Assembly: GCA_964463695.1 (NCBI GenBank)
Contig: CAYXCZ010000001.1
Location: 195,676 to 259,675 of the forward strand
Direction of reading: 5' to 3'
Length of the DNA stretch: 64,000 nt
Source of the DNA: JALNZU01 sp964463695
GTDB taxonomy: Bacteria > Bacteroidota > Bacteroidia > Bacteroidales > F082
In this document: in pieces, positions 52,250 to 62,446 of the stretch
Numbering within the stretch: position 1 is the first letter of the stretch
Layout: every line of letters begins with the position of its first letter
The notes under the pieces: model-generated
Database searches by the model: none
What the model was told of the DNA's origin: nothing
Seen by the model: the letters and a program-made list of their open reading frames with translations, nothing else
Made by a program: the position numbers and the translations under genes

Positions 52250-52651
52250 ATGAAAGAGGAATCAACGCATATAGATGATCAGCAGTCAGTTAAGGTCAAG
52301 AAAAAGACTTCAGCGGGAAGAAGGTTTTTCTCACAAGCCTTTTTCGATGTTCTGGGAGGCGAGTTTTTGGCTCATGACTGGGCAGTAAGACAAACACGTT
52401 TCATGCTCTTTTTAGCAGGACTGGCATTAGTTTATATTGCAAACAGCTATTATACTGAGGCAACCAGCAGAACTATTGATAAGGTAAACAGGCAGATAAA
52501 GGAACTGCAGTTTGAATACATCTATGGCAAATCGGCTGTAATGCACGAAAGTAAACAATCGGAAATTGCAAGGAAACTTGAGAAAAGAGGACTCAAAGAG
52601 TCGGTAGATCCTGTTGAAAAAATTGTTATTTCAAAAACCAGCCAGCCATGA
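52250..52651 (+). CDS. ftsL: FtsL-like cell division protein
   Basis: 133 residues: a basic cytoplasmic tail, one membrane helix (MLFLAGLALVYIANSYY, about 62-78) and a periplasmic coiled coil (TSRTIDKVNRQIKELQFEY). It is a bitopic divisome protein expected to work with FtsB and FtsQ to activate FtsW/FtsI. The call rests on topology and position, because sequence identity in this family is low. It lies 2 bp after rsmH and overlaps ftsI by 4 bp. Confidence 0.85.
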   Translation: MKEESTHIDDQQSVKVKKKTSAGRRFFSQAFFDVLGGEFLAHDWAVRQTRFMLFLAGLALVYIANSYYTEATSRTIDKVNRQIKELQFEYIYGKSAVMHESKQSEIARKLEKRGLKESVDPVEKIVISKTSQP

Positions 52652-54765
52652 TAAGTCCAAAAACCGACATACTCTGGAGGGTTTACCTTGTGTATAGTGT
52701 CATGCTAATATTTGGCATAGCTATCATTGGAAGGATTATTTATATCCAAACATCACTCAAAGCGGAATTACTTGCAAAGGCAGAACAGCAAGAAATCAAG
52801 GTTTTTGGGATAGAAGCAATGAGAGGTAATATTCTTTCATCAGACGGCTCATTATTGGCGACGACAGTGCCTGTTTTCGAGGTGAGGATGGATGTTGACT
52901 CTGAACTAATTGATGACCAAACATTTAATTCGAAAGTTGACTCACTGGCTGAAGGTCTGGCCAAAATTTTTCCATCAAAAAGCAAGCGGGAATACCTCGC
53001 AGATCTTCGAAAGGAACGGCTCGATGGCAATAGGTACTGGCTCATTAAAAATCGTGCAACTTATGCTGAAGTCAAATCTTTACGCAAACTTCCTATTCTC
53101 AATAAAGGTAAATACAGCGGAGGTTTGATACTGATTCCAGGTAGTAAAAGAGAAAAACCATTCAAAGAATTGGCAAACAGAACCATAGGTTATGAAAACA
53201 ACCGTGAAAATATCTTTGTTGGCATTGAAGGAGCTTACCATGAAGTTTTAAAAGGCACTGATGGAAAACAAGTAAAACGCCGTATAAACAATGGTGATTG
53301 GAAGCCATTGTTTGATGAAAATGCGGTAGAACCAATAAACGGACATGATATAATCAGCACGATAGATGTGAACATCCAGGATGTTGCTGAAAACGCCCTT
53401 CGACAAAACTTAACAGATAATGAGGCTGAACAAGGCTGCGCCATTCTTATGGAAGTATCAACAGGCCAGATCGTTGCAATTTCCAATCTTTCCCTTGATA
53501 AAAAAACAGGCGCATACCGCGAAAGTTATAATTATGCGATTGCCGAAAGTGTAGAGCCAGGCTCAACATTCAAACTTGCTTCCATGATGGTTCTTTTGGA
53601 AGACAACAAAATAAGACTCCGTGACACCATGAACATAGGAAATGGTCAGATGATGTACTATTCACGGACTATGAAAGATGTTTATCCAATCAGAAACGGA
53701 AGAATAACTGTTAGAGAAGCCTTTGAAAAATCTTCCAATGTTGCTGTTTCTAAGTTAGTTTGGAACGCATACAAAGACAATCCATCACATTTCATCGAAC
53801 GTTTGTATGCTATGAATCTGAACCAGGCTGCAGGGCTAGATATTCCGGGAGAAAGAAAACCATATATCAAGCATCCCTCAGACAAACAACACTGGTATGG
53901 TACATCATTACCATGGATGTCAATTGGTTATGAAATAACAATAACTCCAATGCAAATGCTAACCTTTTACAATGCTGTGGCTAATGGAGGTGTAATGGTA
54001 AAACCACAATTTGTTAAAGAGATCCGACAGGGAAACATCATCATCCAAAAATTTGAACCAATTATTCTTAATGAACGGATTGCATCTCAAAACACCATTG
54101 ATTTAGCCAGGGAATTGATGGAAGGTGTTGTTGAGCATGGAACAGCGAAATTTTTGAGTGAAAGTCCTTTCAAAATTGCTGGTAAAACAGGAACTGCACA
54201 AATAGCATCCGGAAATAAAGGTTACAACAAAACAAATTACAATGCGTCCTTTGCCGGATACTTCCCGGCAGGTAACCCAAAATACAGTTGTATTGTTGTT
54301 GTCAGCAATCCGTCAGCGGGTAAGATATATGGTGGAGCAGTTGCCGCACCTGTATTCAAAGAAATAGCCGACAAAGTTTATGCTACGAGGCCAGATATTC
54401 ATGATGGAACCATTGTTGAAAAATCTGATACGCTTTCAATTCCGGCCGTAAAAGGGAAGTGTTTTCAAGAAGACATTTATGCACTTTACGGAAGACTTGG
54501 AGTAAGTGTAAATCAAAACATGAAAGGCAACACCTGGATTGAGACTGAAGCAAAAAAGTATTCAATGCAGCTAAAACCAACTGAATTTCAAACTGGAATA
54601 GTTCCTGATGTATTGGGAATGAATGCAAAAGACGCAGTTTACATGCTTGAAAACATGGGCATGAAAACCTTAATTGTGGGTAAAGGAAGAGTTATCACTC
54701 AATCGGTAGCTCCAGGAGAAATTGTTCAGGATGGTCAAATAATTGAATTAACTCTTTTGATGTAA
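52648..54765 (+). CDS. ftsI: Penicillin-binding protein 3 / FtsI with PASTA domain
   Basis: 705 residues: an N-terminal membrane anchor, a dimerisation domain (about 40-230) and a transpeptidase with Ser306-T-F-Lys309, SSN near 362 and KTGT near 513. One C-terminal PASTA domain (PDVLGMNAKDAVYMLENMG) follows. It cross-links septal peptidoglycan together with FtsW. A C-terminal PASTA is normal in Bacteroidota and Firmicutes but missing in E. coli. Confidence 0.95.
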   Translation: MISPKTDILWRVYLVYSVMLIFGIAIIGRIIYIQTSLKAELLAKAEQQEIKVFGIEAMRGNILSSDGSLLATTVPVFEVRMDVDSELIDDQTFNSKVDSLAEGLAKIFPSKSKREYLADLRKERLDGNRYWLIKNRATYAEVKSLRKLPILNKGKYSGGLILIPGSKREKPFKELANRTIGYENNRENIFVGIEGAYHEVLKGTDGKQVKRRINNGDWKPLFDENAVEPINGHDIISTIDVNIQDVAENALRQNLTDNEAEQGCAILMEVSTGQIVAISNLSLDKKTGAYRESYNYAIAESVEPGSTFKLASMMVLLEDNKIRLRDTMNIGNGQMMYYSRTMKDVYPIRNGRITVREAFEKSSNVAVSKLVWNAYKDNPSHFIERLYAMNLNQAAGLDIPGERKPYIKHPSDKQHWYGTSLPWMSIGYEITITPMQMLTFYNAVANGGVMVKPQFVKEIRQGNIIIQKFEPIILNERIASQNTIDLARELMEGVVEHGTAKFLSESPFKIAGKTGTAQIASGNKGYNKTNYNASFAGYFPAGNPKYSCIVVVSNPSAGKIYGGAVAAPVFKEIADKVYATRPDIHDGTIVEKSDTLSIPAVKGKCFQEDIYALYGRLGVSVNQNMKGNTWIETEAKKYSMQLKPTEFQTGIVPDVLGMNAKDAVYMLENMGMKTLIVGKGRVITQSVAPGEIVQDGQIIELTLLM

Positions 54766-56237
54766 TGAAAAAGAACCTGAGCGATATCATACAATCATGC
54801 AGGGTGCTAAGCATCATTGGAAATCCTGACAGGATGCTTCAAGGCTTGACTTTCAACTCAAAAGAAGCCGGCAGGGATATAGCTTTCTTTGCAATTACAG
54901 GTAGCAATTCAGACGGTCACGACTATATTCAGCAAGCAATAGAAGCGGGAACAAACGTTATTTTCTGCGAAAGACTGCCCGATGTCATTGATTCTGACAG
55001 TACATATGTAGTTGTAGAAAATACTTCTTTCAGCCTTGCGATGGCAGCAGCAGCCTTTTACGATAACCCTTCTCATAAAATTATTCTTACCGGAGTTACC
55101 GGCACAAATGGCAAAACAACCATCGCAACACTTCTGCACCAATTATTTGAAGATGCAGGATTTCCCAGTGGATTGCTCTCTACAATTTGTAATAAAATTG
55201 GGAACAAAATAGTTCCATCAACACACACCACCCCAGACCCATTGCGTCTTAACGCACTTTTAAATGAAATGGTTGAAGCAGGATGTTCGCATGCATTTAT
55301 GGAAGTTAGCTCCCATGCAATGGCACAAATGCGGACTTTTGGTTTAAAATTTAAGGTTGGCATTTTCACCAATCTCACCCACGACCATTTAGATTATCAT
55401 GGAACTTTTGCAGCTTACCGAGATGCTAAGAAACTTTTCTTTGATCTGCTGCCAAAAGATGCTTTTGCTCTTGTAAACATGGATGACAAGAATGGTTTAT
55501 TCATGACACAAAACACAAAAGCAACTATTAAAACATTCAGCATAAGCAACATAGCTGACTTTCATGCCAGAATTATCGAGAATCAGTTTGAAGGGTTACT
55601 ATTAAAAATTGGCGGGCAAGAAGTTTTTACCAAGCTAATCGGTCGATTCAATGCCAGTAATTTACTTGCGATTTATGGTGCTGCTGAGCTACTTGGGATG
55701 GAACAACAGGATATTCTAATCGGAATAAGCCGCCTTCAAAGTGCCGAAGGACGTTTTGAATGGATTAAGTCATCGGATGGTATAATCGCAATCGTGGATT
55801 ATGCACATACACCAGATGCTTTGCAAAATGTTCTTAAAACCATTGATGCTATTCGAACACATAATGAGCAACTTATAACTGTTGCTGGTGCCGGAGGAAA
55901 CCGCGACAAAACGAAACGTCCGGAGATGGCCCGTATTGCAGCCGAATGGAGCAATACCCTTATCCTCACTTCGGATAACCCACGAAATGAAGATCCACAG
56001 GAAATACTTGAAGATATGCGAAAAGGTATTCCTGGACAACATTACAAAAAACATCTAGTAATTGCTGATCGAAAAGAGGCGATCAAAACAGCCATCATGC
56101 TAGCTAAACCGGGCGATATTATTCTGGTAGCAGGAAAAGGCCATGAGAAATATCAGGAAATAAAAGGGGTTAAATACCCTTTCGATGATAAAGCGGAGTT
56201 AATTCAACTTTTTGGTTCACTTCAACAAAACAATTGA
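54765..56237 (+). CDS. murE: UDP-MurNAc-tripeptide synthetase MurE
   Basis: 490 residues. The ATP-binding loop GVTGTNGKTTIATLLH lies near 110, with HEYLDYHGT-like HDHLDYHGTF near 208. The motif SDNPRNEDP near 405 contains DNPR, the mark of meso-diaminopimelate-adding enzymes. The cell wall is therefore of the DAP type. The ATG shares one base with the ftsI stop (TAATG). Confidence 0.95.
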   Translation: MKKNLSDIIQSCRVLSIIGNPDRMLQGLTFNSKEAGRDIAFFAITGSNSDGHDYIQQAIEAGTNVIFCERLPDVIDSDSTYVVVENTSFSLAMAAAAFYDNPSHKIILTGVTGTNGKTTIATLLHQLFEDAGFPSGLLSTICNKIGNKIVPSTHTTPDPLRLNALLNEMVEAGCSHAFMEVSSHAMAQMRTFGLKFKVGIFTNLTHDHLDYHGTFAAYRDAKKLFFDLLPKDAFALVNMDDKNGLFMTQNTKATIKTFSISNIADFHARIIENQFEGLLLKIGGQEVFTKLIGRFNASNLLAIYGAAELLGMEQQDILIGISRLQSAEGRFEWIKSSDGIIAIVDYAHTPDALQNVLKTIDAIRTHNEQLITVAGAGGNRDKTKRPEMARIAAEWSNTLILTSDNPRNEDPQEILEDMRKGIPGQHYKKHLVIADRKEAIKTAIMLAKPGDIILVAGKGHEKYQEIKGVKYPFDDKAELIQLFGSLQQNN

Positions 56238-56238
56238 A

Positions 56239-57480
56239 ATGCTTTACTACCTGTTTACATACTTAGACCAAACTTTCAATTTTCCGGGAGCACAAGTGTT
56301 TCAATACATTTCGTTCAGAGCAGCGGCATCTGTGCTTACTTCACTTGTTATTACACTTCTTTTTGGTCAACGATGGATTAATTATTTGAATAAAAAGCAA
56401 GTTGGTGAAACAGTCCGTGACCTTGGTCTTGAAGGACAGATTGAGAAGCAAGGGACACCAACAATGGGAGGAATCATCATTATTGCCGCTATTGTAATTC
56501 CTGCACTTCTATTTACAAAACTTGATAACACCTATATTATCCTGATGATTTTCACCACGCTGTGGCTGGGAGGTATTGGATTTTTGGATGACTATATCAA
56601 AGTTTTTAAAAAGGACAAAAAAGGTCTGCCAGGTAAACTCAAAATTTTCGGACAAGTAGTTTTAGGATTGATTGTGAGCATTACGATGTATCTTGACAAT
56701 TCAGTTGTCATGCGCGAGAAATCAAAGCCTTTGACAACTGAAATTATTCAATCATCATCAATCACAGGTCCGGTTTCCCGATTCAGCAACGATGAAGCAG
56801 GATCAACGAAAACGACTATTCCATTCATTAAAAACAATGAATTCGATTATGCATCTCTTCTGAAATGGACCGGTCCGGGACATGAAAAATGGGCTTTTCT
56901 TATTTTTATTCCAATTGTCATTATTATCATCACATCAATTAGCAATGGCGCTAACCTCACAGATGGGATGGATGGATTGGCGACCGGCACTTCAGCTATC
57001 ATTGGAGCTACCCTTGGGATACTTGCATGGGTTTCGGGCAACATCATTTTTGCTGATTACCTGAATATTATGTATCTGCCCAATACCGGAGAGCTGACAA
57101 TATTTATTAGTGCATTTGTTGGTGCGACCATTGGATTTTTGTGGTATAACTCATATCCTGCCCAGGTTTTTATGGGCGACACCGGTAGTTTGGCCATAGG
57201 AGGGATCATCGCTGTTTTCGCTATCCTTATCCGCAAGGAACTATTGATGCCAATTTTATGTGGGATCTTTTTGGCTGAAAGTTTATCGGTAATCATGCAG
57301 GTGAGCTACTTCAAATACACCAAACGCAAATTCGGAGCAGGAAGAAGGATCTTCAAAATGTCGCCTTTACATCATCATTTCCAAAAGTTGGGTTATCCTG
57401 AACCAAAGATTGTTTTGCGTTTTCAGATCGTAGGAATTTTTCTTGCTATTCTCACCATCATAACACTCAAGTTAAGGTAA
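56239..57480 (+). CDS. mraY: Phospho-MurNAc-pentapeptide transferase MraY
   Basis: 413 residues with about ten membrane helices. Catalytic motifs are DDYIKVFKKDKKG near 125, NLTDGMDGLATG near 245 and SPLHHHFQKLG near 375. It makes lipid I from undecaprenyl phosphate. It is about 50 residues longer than E. coli MraY because of a hydrophilic insert near 160-215 (KPLTTEIIQSSSITGPVS region). The ATG is one base after murE. Confidence 0.95.
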   Translation: MLYYLFTYLDQTFNFPGAQVFQYISFRAAASVLTSLVITLLFGQRWINYLNKKQVGETVRDLGLEGQIEKQGTPTMGGIIIIAAIVIPALLFTKLDNTYIILMIFTTLWLGGIGFLDDYIKVFKKDKKGLPGKLKIFGQVVLGLIVSITMYLDNSVVMREKSKPLTTEIIQSSSITGPVSRFSNDEAGSTKTTIPFIKNNEFDYASLLKWTGPGHEKWAFLIFIPIVIIIITSISNGANLTDGMDGLATGTSAIIGATLGILAWVSGNIIFADYLNIMYLPNTGELTIFISAFVGATIGFLWYNSYPAQVFMGDTGSLAIGGIIAVFAILIRKELLMPILCGIFLAESLSVIMQVSYFKYTKRKFGAGRRIFKMSPLHHHFQKLGYPEPKIVLRFQIVGIFLAILTIITLKLR

Positions 57481-57483
57481 CCA

Positions 57484-58836
57484 ATGAATACCAGAAGAAA
57501 CAAATATCACAATATTGTAGTTCTTGGCGGAGGCGAGAGCGGCACAGGTGCTGCCTTGCTAGCGATCAGGAATGGACTGCGTGTGTTTGTATCTGATGCC
57601 GGTTCAATCAAACCTCACTACAAACTACTTCTTGAGCAGAATAATATTCCCTTTGAAGAAAACGGACATTCGGGCGATATCATCTCTCAAGCTGATTTAA
57701 TCATTAAAAGTCCGGGCATTCCGGATCAAGCTTCAGTTTTTTCCCATGTTACAACACCAGATATTGTTTCTGAGATAGAATTTGCTTCATGGTTTACTAA
57801 CGCTTTTATAATTGGCATCACCGGAAGCAACGGCAAAACAACCACAACCCTATTGACGGGATATATACTGGAAAAAGCCGGCCTCGATGTTTGTATTGCT
57901 GGTAATGTTGGGAAAAGTTTTGCTGCCTGTCTTTCCGAATCGGATCATGCCATTTTTGTTCTTGAACTCAGCAGCTTTCAATTGGATGGAATCGTTGATT
58001 TCAGAGCCAATATTGCTGTTATCACCAACATTACTCCTGATCATCTTGACAGATACAATGGTTCGTTTGAAGCTTATGCATCCTCTAAGTTGCGTATCAC
58101 AATGAATCAAACATCTGATGATATGTTGGTCTATTGCGCTGATGATGAAACAAGCAATATTCAGATACAAGATCACCCAATTTCATCAAAAAAATATTCT
58201 TTCTCCATTAAAAATGAAGAGAGTCATCATACAGGAATCGTCAAACAAAACAGTATTTATATCAACATCCCTCCAAATCCTTTCACTATGACAATAGAAG
58301 AACTGGCATTACAAGGCAGACATAACACCTACAACTCATTAGCCGCTGGTATCAGTGCAAAAATTCTTGATATCAGAAATGAGACAATCAAACAAAGCAT
58401 GTCGGATTACCAGAACATCGCTCACAGACTCGAATACGTTGCTAATGTGCATGGTGTTTCTTATTACAACGATTCAAAAGCCACTAATGTTAACTCCACC
58501 TGGTATGCTTTAGAGTATTTCAACCGCCCTATTATATGGATTGCTGGAGGTATTGATAAAGGAAATGATTACAGCAAACTCATTCCTTTAATCAGGCAAA
58601 AAGTTAAAGCAATAATATGTCTCGGAAAAGACAATCAGCGCATTCATGAAGCATTTTCGAGCCATGTTCAAAGTATAATTGATGTTGATTCAGCTGAACA
58701 AGCGGTGGCGGCTGCTTCCTTTTTAGCAGAGAAGAACTATGTAGTATTGTTATCACCTGCATGTGCCAGTTTCGACTTGTTTGACAACTATGAGGATCGT
58801 GGAAATCAGTACAAACAGGCTGTTAAATCATTATAA
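57484..58836 (+). CDS. murD: UDP-MurNAc-L-alanine:D-glutamate ligase MurD
   Basis: 450 residues with an N-terminal Rossmann domain (VVLGGGESGTGAALLA), the ATP loop ITGSNGKTTTTLLTGY near 115, NITPDHLDRY near 180, and C-terminal YNDSKATNVNSTWYALE plus SPACASFDLFDNYEDRG. It adds D-Glu to the UDP-linked precursor in the cytoplasm. It lies 3 bp after mraY. Confidence 0.96.
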   Translation: MNTRRNKYHNIVVLGGGESGTGAALLAIRNGLRVFVSDAGSIKPHYKLLLEQNNIPFEENGHSGDIISQADLIIKSPGIPDQASVFSHVTTPDIVSEIEFASWFTNAFIIGITGSNGKTTTTLLTGYILEKAGLDVCIAGNVGKSFAACLSESDHAIFVLELSSFQLDGIVDFRANIAVITNITPDHLDRYNGSFEAYASSKLRITMNQTSDDMLVYCADDETSNIQIQDHPISSKKYSFSIKNEESHHTGIVKQNSIYINIPPNPFTMTIEELALQGRHNTYNSLAAGISAKILDIRNETIKQSMSDYQNIAHRLEYVANVHGVSYYNDSKATNVNSTWYALEYFNRPIIWIAGGIDKGNDYSKLIPLIRQKVKAIICLGKDNQRIHEAFSSHVQSIIDVDSAEQAVAAASFLAEKNYVVLLSPACASFDLFDNYEDRGNQYKQAVKSL

Positions 58837-58849
58837 CTATTTCATTTAA

Positions 58850-60019
58850 ATGGGTTTAATTAAGGATATAAAAGGTGATAAGGTGATATGGGCAGTGGTT
58901 CTGCTTCTGTCAGTTTTTTCACTTTTGGCTGTTTACAGCTCTACCGGTACTTTGGCGTATAAGTTTAAGTCGGGTAACACAGAGTATTATATGATGAAGC
59001 ATTTCATTATTCTGTCTGTGGGATTGGTGCTGGTATATCTGGCCCATAAAATTAAGTATGTATATTACTCAAGAATTATTCATCTGGTTCTCTGGATCAG
59101 TGTGCCCTTGCTGTTTTTTACCCTGATTTTTGGATTGGATCTAAATGATGCGAAACGCGTTATCCCACTTCCATTTAATCTCTCATTTCAAACGAGCGAC
59201 CTTGCCAAACTTACCCTTATCATTTATCTGGCGCGCTTGCTAACAAAGAAGCAAGAGAATATCAAAGACTTTAAATCAGCATTTATTCCTTTGATGGTAC
59301 CTGTTCTGCTGATTGTATTTTTAATCTTGCCGGCCAACTTTTCAACTGCAGCAATGCTTTTTGCAACAAGTTTGGTTTTACTTTTCATTGGAAGGATCAA
59401 CATGAAATACATTTTCACATTGATTGGTTTTGGCTTGATTGCATTGGTAATTTTCGTTTTTATTCTATCTCAATTACCCGATGAAAACCAGGGAAGGCTC
59501 ATGACCTGGAAAAACCGTATCGAGAATTATATCAACGGGACAGGCGATAACTATCAGACAGAGCAGGCGCAGATTGCTATCGCGAGTGGTGGAATTTTTG
59601 GTAAAGCACCCGGAAACAGCACCCAAAGAAATTTTCTTCCTCACCCTTATTCCGATTTCATATTTGCCATAATTGTTGAAGAATATGGATTAATGGGAGG
59701 TGCTTTTATTGTCCTGCTCTACCTGATATTGCTTTTCAGGGCGGTTGTCATTGTAACAAAAATACCTCAAACATTTGGTGCATTTCTCACCATTGGGGTA
59801 GCGTTTAGTCTGGTTTTTCAAGCCATGATCAATATGGGAGTTGCTGTCAGCATCCTACCTGTAACAGGACAACCCCTGCCATTGGTTAGTATGGGAGGAA
59901 CATCTATTTGGTTCACAAGTTTATCGCTGGGAATTATTTTAAGCGTAAGTAAAGAAGTAGCAAAAAAAACTCAAAGCCCTATTCCAAATGAAATCGCAGT
60001 CGCTGAAGATAATAATTAG
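58850..60019 (+). CDS. ftsW: Septal peptidoglycan polymerase FtsW
   Basis: 389 residues, about ten membrane helices of the SEDS family. VLPVTGQPLPLVSMGGTS near 345 is the conserved family segment, and AKLTLIIYLARLL is near 120. It polymerises lipid II at the septum with FtsI. Its end overlaps murG by 32 bp. Confidence 0.95.
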   Translation: MGLIKDIKGDKVIWAVVLLLSVFSLLAVYSSTGTLAYKFKSGNTEYYMMKHFIILSVGLVLVYLAHKIKYVYYSRIIHLVLWISVPLLFFTLIFGLDLNDAKRVIPLPFNLSFQTSDLAKLTLIIYLARLLTKKQENIKDFKSAFIPLMVPVLLIVFLILPANFSTAAMLFATSLVLLFIGRINMKYIFTLIGFGLIALVIFVFILSQLPDENQGRLMTWKNRIENYINGTGDNYQTEQAQIAIASGGIFGKAPGNSTQRNFLPHPYSDFIFAIIVEEYGLMGGAFIVLLYLILLFRAVVIVTKIPQTFGAFLTIGVAFSLVFQAMINMGVAVSILPVTGQPLPLVSMGGTSIWFTSLSLGIILSVSKEVAKKTQSPIPNEIAVAEDNN

Positions 60020-61100
60020 CGGAGGTGGCACCGGAGGGCATGTTTTTCCAGCCCTCGCCATAGCCGACGCGCTAAAGGCCAGAAAATCCGAAACGGAGAT
60101 TCTGTTCATTGGTGCGCAGGGGCGTATGGAAATGGAGCGTGTTCCTAAAGCAGGATACCCCATAAAAGGATTATGGATCAGTGGTTTTCAGCGAAGTTTA
60201 TCTTATACAAATCTCCTATTCCCATTTAAACTAATTCATTCATTACTAACAACATATAAAATTATTAAGGCATTTAAACCCGATGTGGTGATTGGCGTCG
60301 GGGGTTATGCAAGTGGCCCAACTCTTCGTGTAGCAGTGCAGCTTTCGATACCTACCCTCATTCAGGAACAGAACTCCTTTCCAGGTATAACTAACAGGAT
60401 TTTGGGCAAAAAAGTCAATCGGATTTGTGTTGCTTACGACAATTTGGAAAAATGGTTTCCAGCCGAAAGAACTGTTCTTACTGGCAATCCATTGCGAAAA
60501 GCATCGGTGGATGTCAAAGGAAAAAGATTAGAGGCAATAAGCTATTTCAATCTAAATGAAGAACATCCGGTGGTATTAATCATTGGAGGCAGTCAAGGCG
60601 CATTGGCAATCAACAATGCCCTGGTAGCAAAAATGAAGGAATTACAATCGCAGCCACTACAGCTCATTTGGCAAACAGGTTCAACTTTTTTAAAAACAGC
60701 GAATGAGCAAATTGTAAGTAACGGGTTGTCGACAAAAGTAAAAGCTCATGCATTTATCGACAGGATGGATTTGGCCTATGCAGTTGCCGATTTGATTGTT
60801 TCGAGAGCGGGAGCAATGTCAATTGCTGAGATAAGTTATGTTGCGAAGCCTGCTATCCTCATTCCTTTGCCATCAGCAGCAGAGGATCATCAGACAAAGA
60901 ATGCAATGAGACTAGTTGAAAAAAATGCAGCACGACTAATCCGAAACGAAAATGCTTCAGAACAACTTATTCCTCAAATAATTGATACCCTGAATGACAA
61001 AGCTGCATGTGATGAAATGAGAAAAAACATTACACAATTTGCTCAGCCTGAGGCTACAAACCGCATTGTTGAAGAAATATTAAAACTGGCTCGATCATGA
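59988..61100 (+). CDS. murG: UDP-GlcNAc transferase MurG
   Basis: 370 residues, GT-B fold, with the lipid I-binding loop IISGGGTGGHVFPALAIA at the N-terminus, GVGGYASGP near 105, and the C-domain loops LIIGGSQGALAINN (about 195) and ISRAGAMSIAEI-like SRAGAMSIAE (about 270). It forms lipid II at the inner membrane. The long overlap with ftsW suggests tight coupling; no later Met lies before the glycine loop. Confidence 0.95.
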   Translation: MKSQSLKIIISGGGTGGHVFPALAIADALKARKSETEILFIGAQGRMEMERVPKAGYPIKGLWISGFQRSLSYTNLLFPFKLIHSLLTTYKIIKAFKPDVVIGVGGYASGPTLRVAVQLSIPTLIQEQNSFPGITNRILGKKVNRICVAYDNLEKWFPAERTVLTGNPLRKASVDVKGKRLEAISYFNLNEEHPVVLIIGGSQGALAINNALVAKMKELQSQPLQLIWQTGSTFLKTANEQIVSNGLSTKVKAHAFIDRMDLAYAVADLIVSRAGAMSIAEISYVAKPAILIPLPSAAEDHQTKNAMRLVEKNAARLIRNENASEQLIPQIIDTLNDKAACDEMRKNITQFAQPEATNRIVEEILKLARS

Positions 61101-62446
61101 AATACGCTAAAGGAAATCATATTTACTTCCTGGGAATCGGCGGAATCGGAATGAGCGCACTTGCACGTTTCTTCAAGCTTCAGGGGGCAACCGTTTCGGG
61201 GTATGACCGATCACGAACGCCTCTCACCCAAAATCTTGAAGATGAAGGCATTCATATTCATTATACAGATGATATTGAAAGTATTCCTAAAAACCCCGAT
61301 CTGGTTATTTACACTCCGGCTATTCCCCATGATCAGCCAGAACTTCTATTTATCCAGCAAAAAGGTTATCCTTTATTGAAACGCGCTGAGGTTTTGGGAA
61401 TGCTAACACAGAATATTCCTACAATTGCAATCGCAGGAACACATGGCAAAACAACGATTACTTCGATGATTGCACATATACTTCATGAAGCTGGAATCAA
61501 AATAACGGCATTTATTGGTGGTATTGCCAATAATTTTGAGAGTAATCTTGTGCTTTCGTCTTATAGTCAATTTATGGTAGTTGAAGCTGATGAATATGAT
61601 AAAAGCTTCTTGCTACTTCAGCCTGATATTGCAATAATTTCTTCAATGGATGCTGATCATCTCGACATTTATCATAGTCATGCTCAAATGTTGCAGCATT
61701 ACAATCAGTTCGCTTCCAGACTAAAAAATGATGGAATTCTCATTCATAAAGCAGGACTACCACTTGTTAATGAGTTGAATTCATTTACTTACAGCATTGA
61801 TTCACCAGCAGACTTTAAGGTTCAGAACATCAGAGTGGAACAAAGTTCCTTTGTTTATGAATGGATCATCCCGGAGCATGACCCAATATGTGTTGTGATG
61901 AAAGTGCCTGGCCGTCATAATATTGAGAATGCATTGGCAGCCTCAGCAGTAGCTCTAAAGGTTGGCGTTAATCCCGAAATTATTGCTACTGCCCTTGGAA
62001 GTTACAAAGGTGTCTGGAGAAGATTCGATATCAAAGTTCAAACAAAAAATCATGTTTATATCGATGATTACGCACATCATCCTGAAGAACTAAGGGCCTG
62101 CATACAAGCGGTAAAGGAGTTGTATCCAAATGAAAAAGTAACAGGAATATTTCAGCCACATCTTTTTACACGAACACGTGATTTCATGTCGGAATTCGCC
62201 AAAAGTCTCAGTCTGTTAGATGAACTCATCTTACTCGAAATTTATCCGGCACGAGAATTACCAATAGAAGGTATCACGTCACAAGCTTTACTTAATGTAT
62301 GTCAATCAAAAGAGAAACACCTGATCGCTAAACAAGATATTGTTGATTTTATAAGTAAAAAACGACCCAAACTTTTGGTAACCGTGGGAGCAGGGGATAT
62401 TGACCAAATTGTAAATCCTCTTCAAAAAATGATTTCATCATGGTAA
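61097..62446 (+). CDS. murC: UDP-MurNAc:L-alanine ligase MurC
   Basis: 449 residues with IYFLGIGGIGMSALARFF at the N-terminus, the ATP loop IAGTHGKTTITSMIAH near 115, SMDADHLDIY near 190 and DDYAHHPEEL near 325. It starts the peptide stem of peptidoglycan. It overlaps murG by 4 bp and ftsQ by 7 bp. Confidence 0.96.
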   Translation: MKYAKGNHIYFLGIGGIGMSALARFFKLQGATVSGYDRSRTPLTQNLEDEGIHIHYTDDIESIPKNPDLVIYTPAIPHDQPELLFIQQKGYPLLKRAEVLGMLTQNIPTIAIAGTHGKTTITSMIAHILHEAGIKITAFIGGIANNFESNLVLSSYSQFMVVEADEYDKSFLLLQPDIAIISSMDADHLDIYHSHAQMLQHYNQFASRLKNDGILIHKAGLPLVNELNSFTYSIDSPADFKVQNIRVEQSSFVYEWIIPEHDPICVVMKVPGRHNIENALAASAVALKVGVNPEIIATALGSYKGVWRRFDIKVQTKNHVYIDDYAHHPEELRACIQAVKELYPNEKVTGIFQPHLFTRTRDFMSEFAKSLSLLDELILLEIYPARELPIEGITSQALLNVCQSKEKHLIAKQDIVDFISKKRPKLLVTVGAGDIDQIVNPLQKMISSW

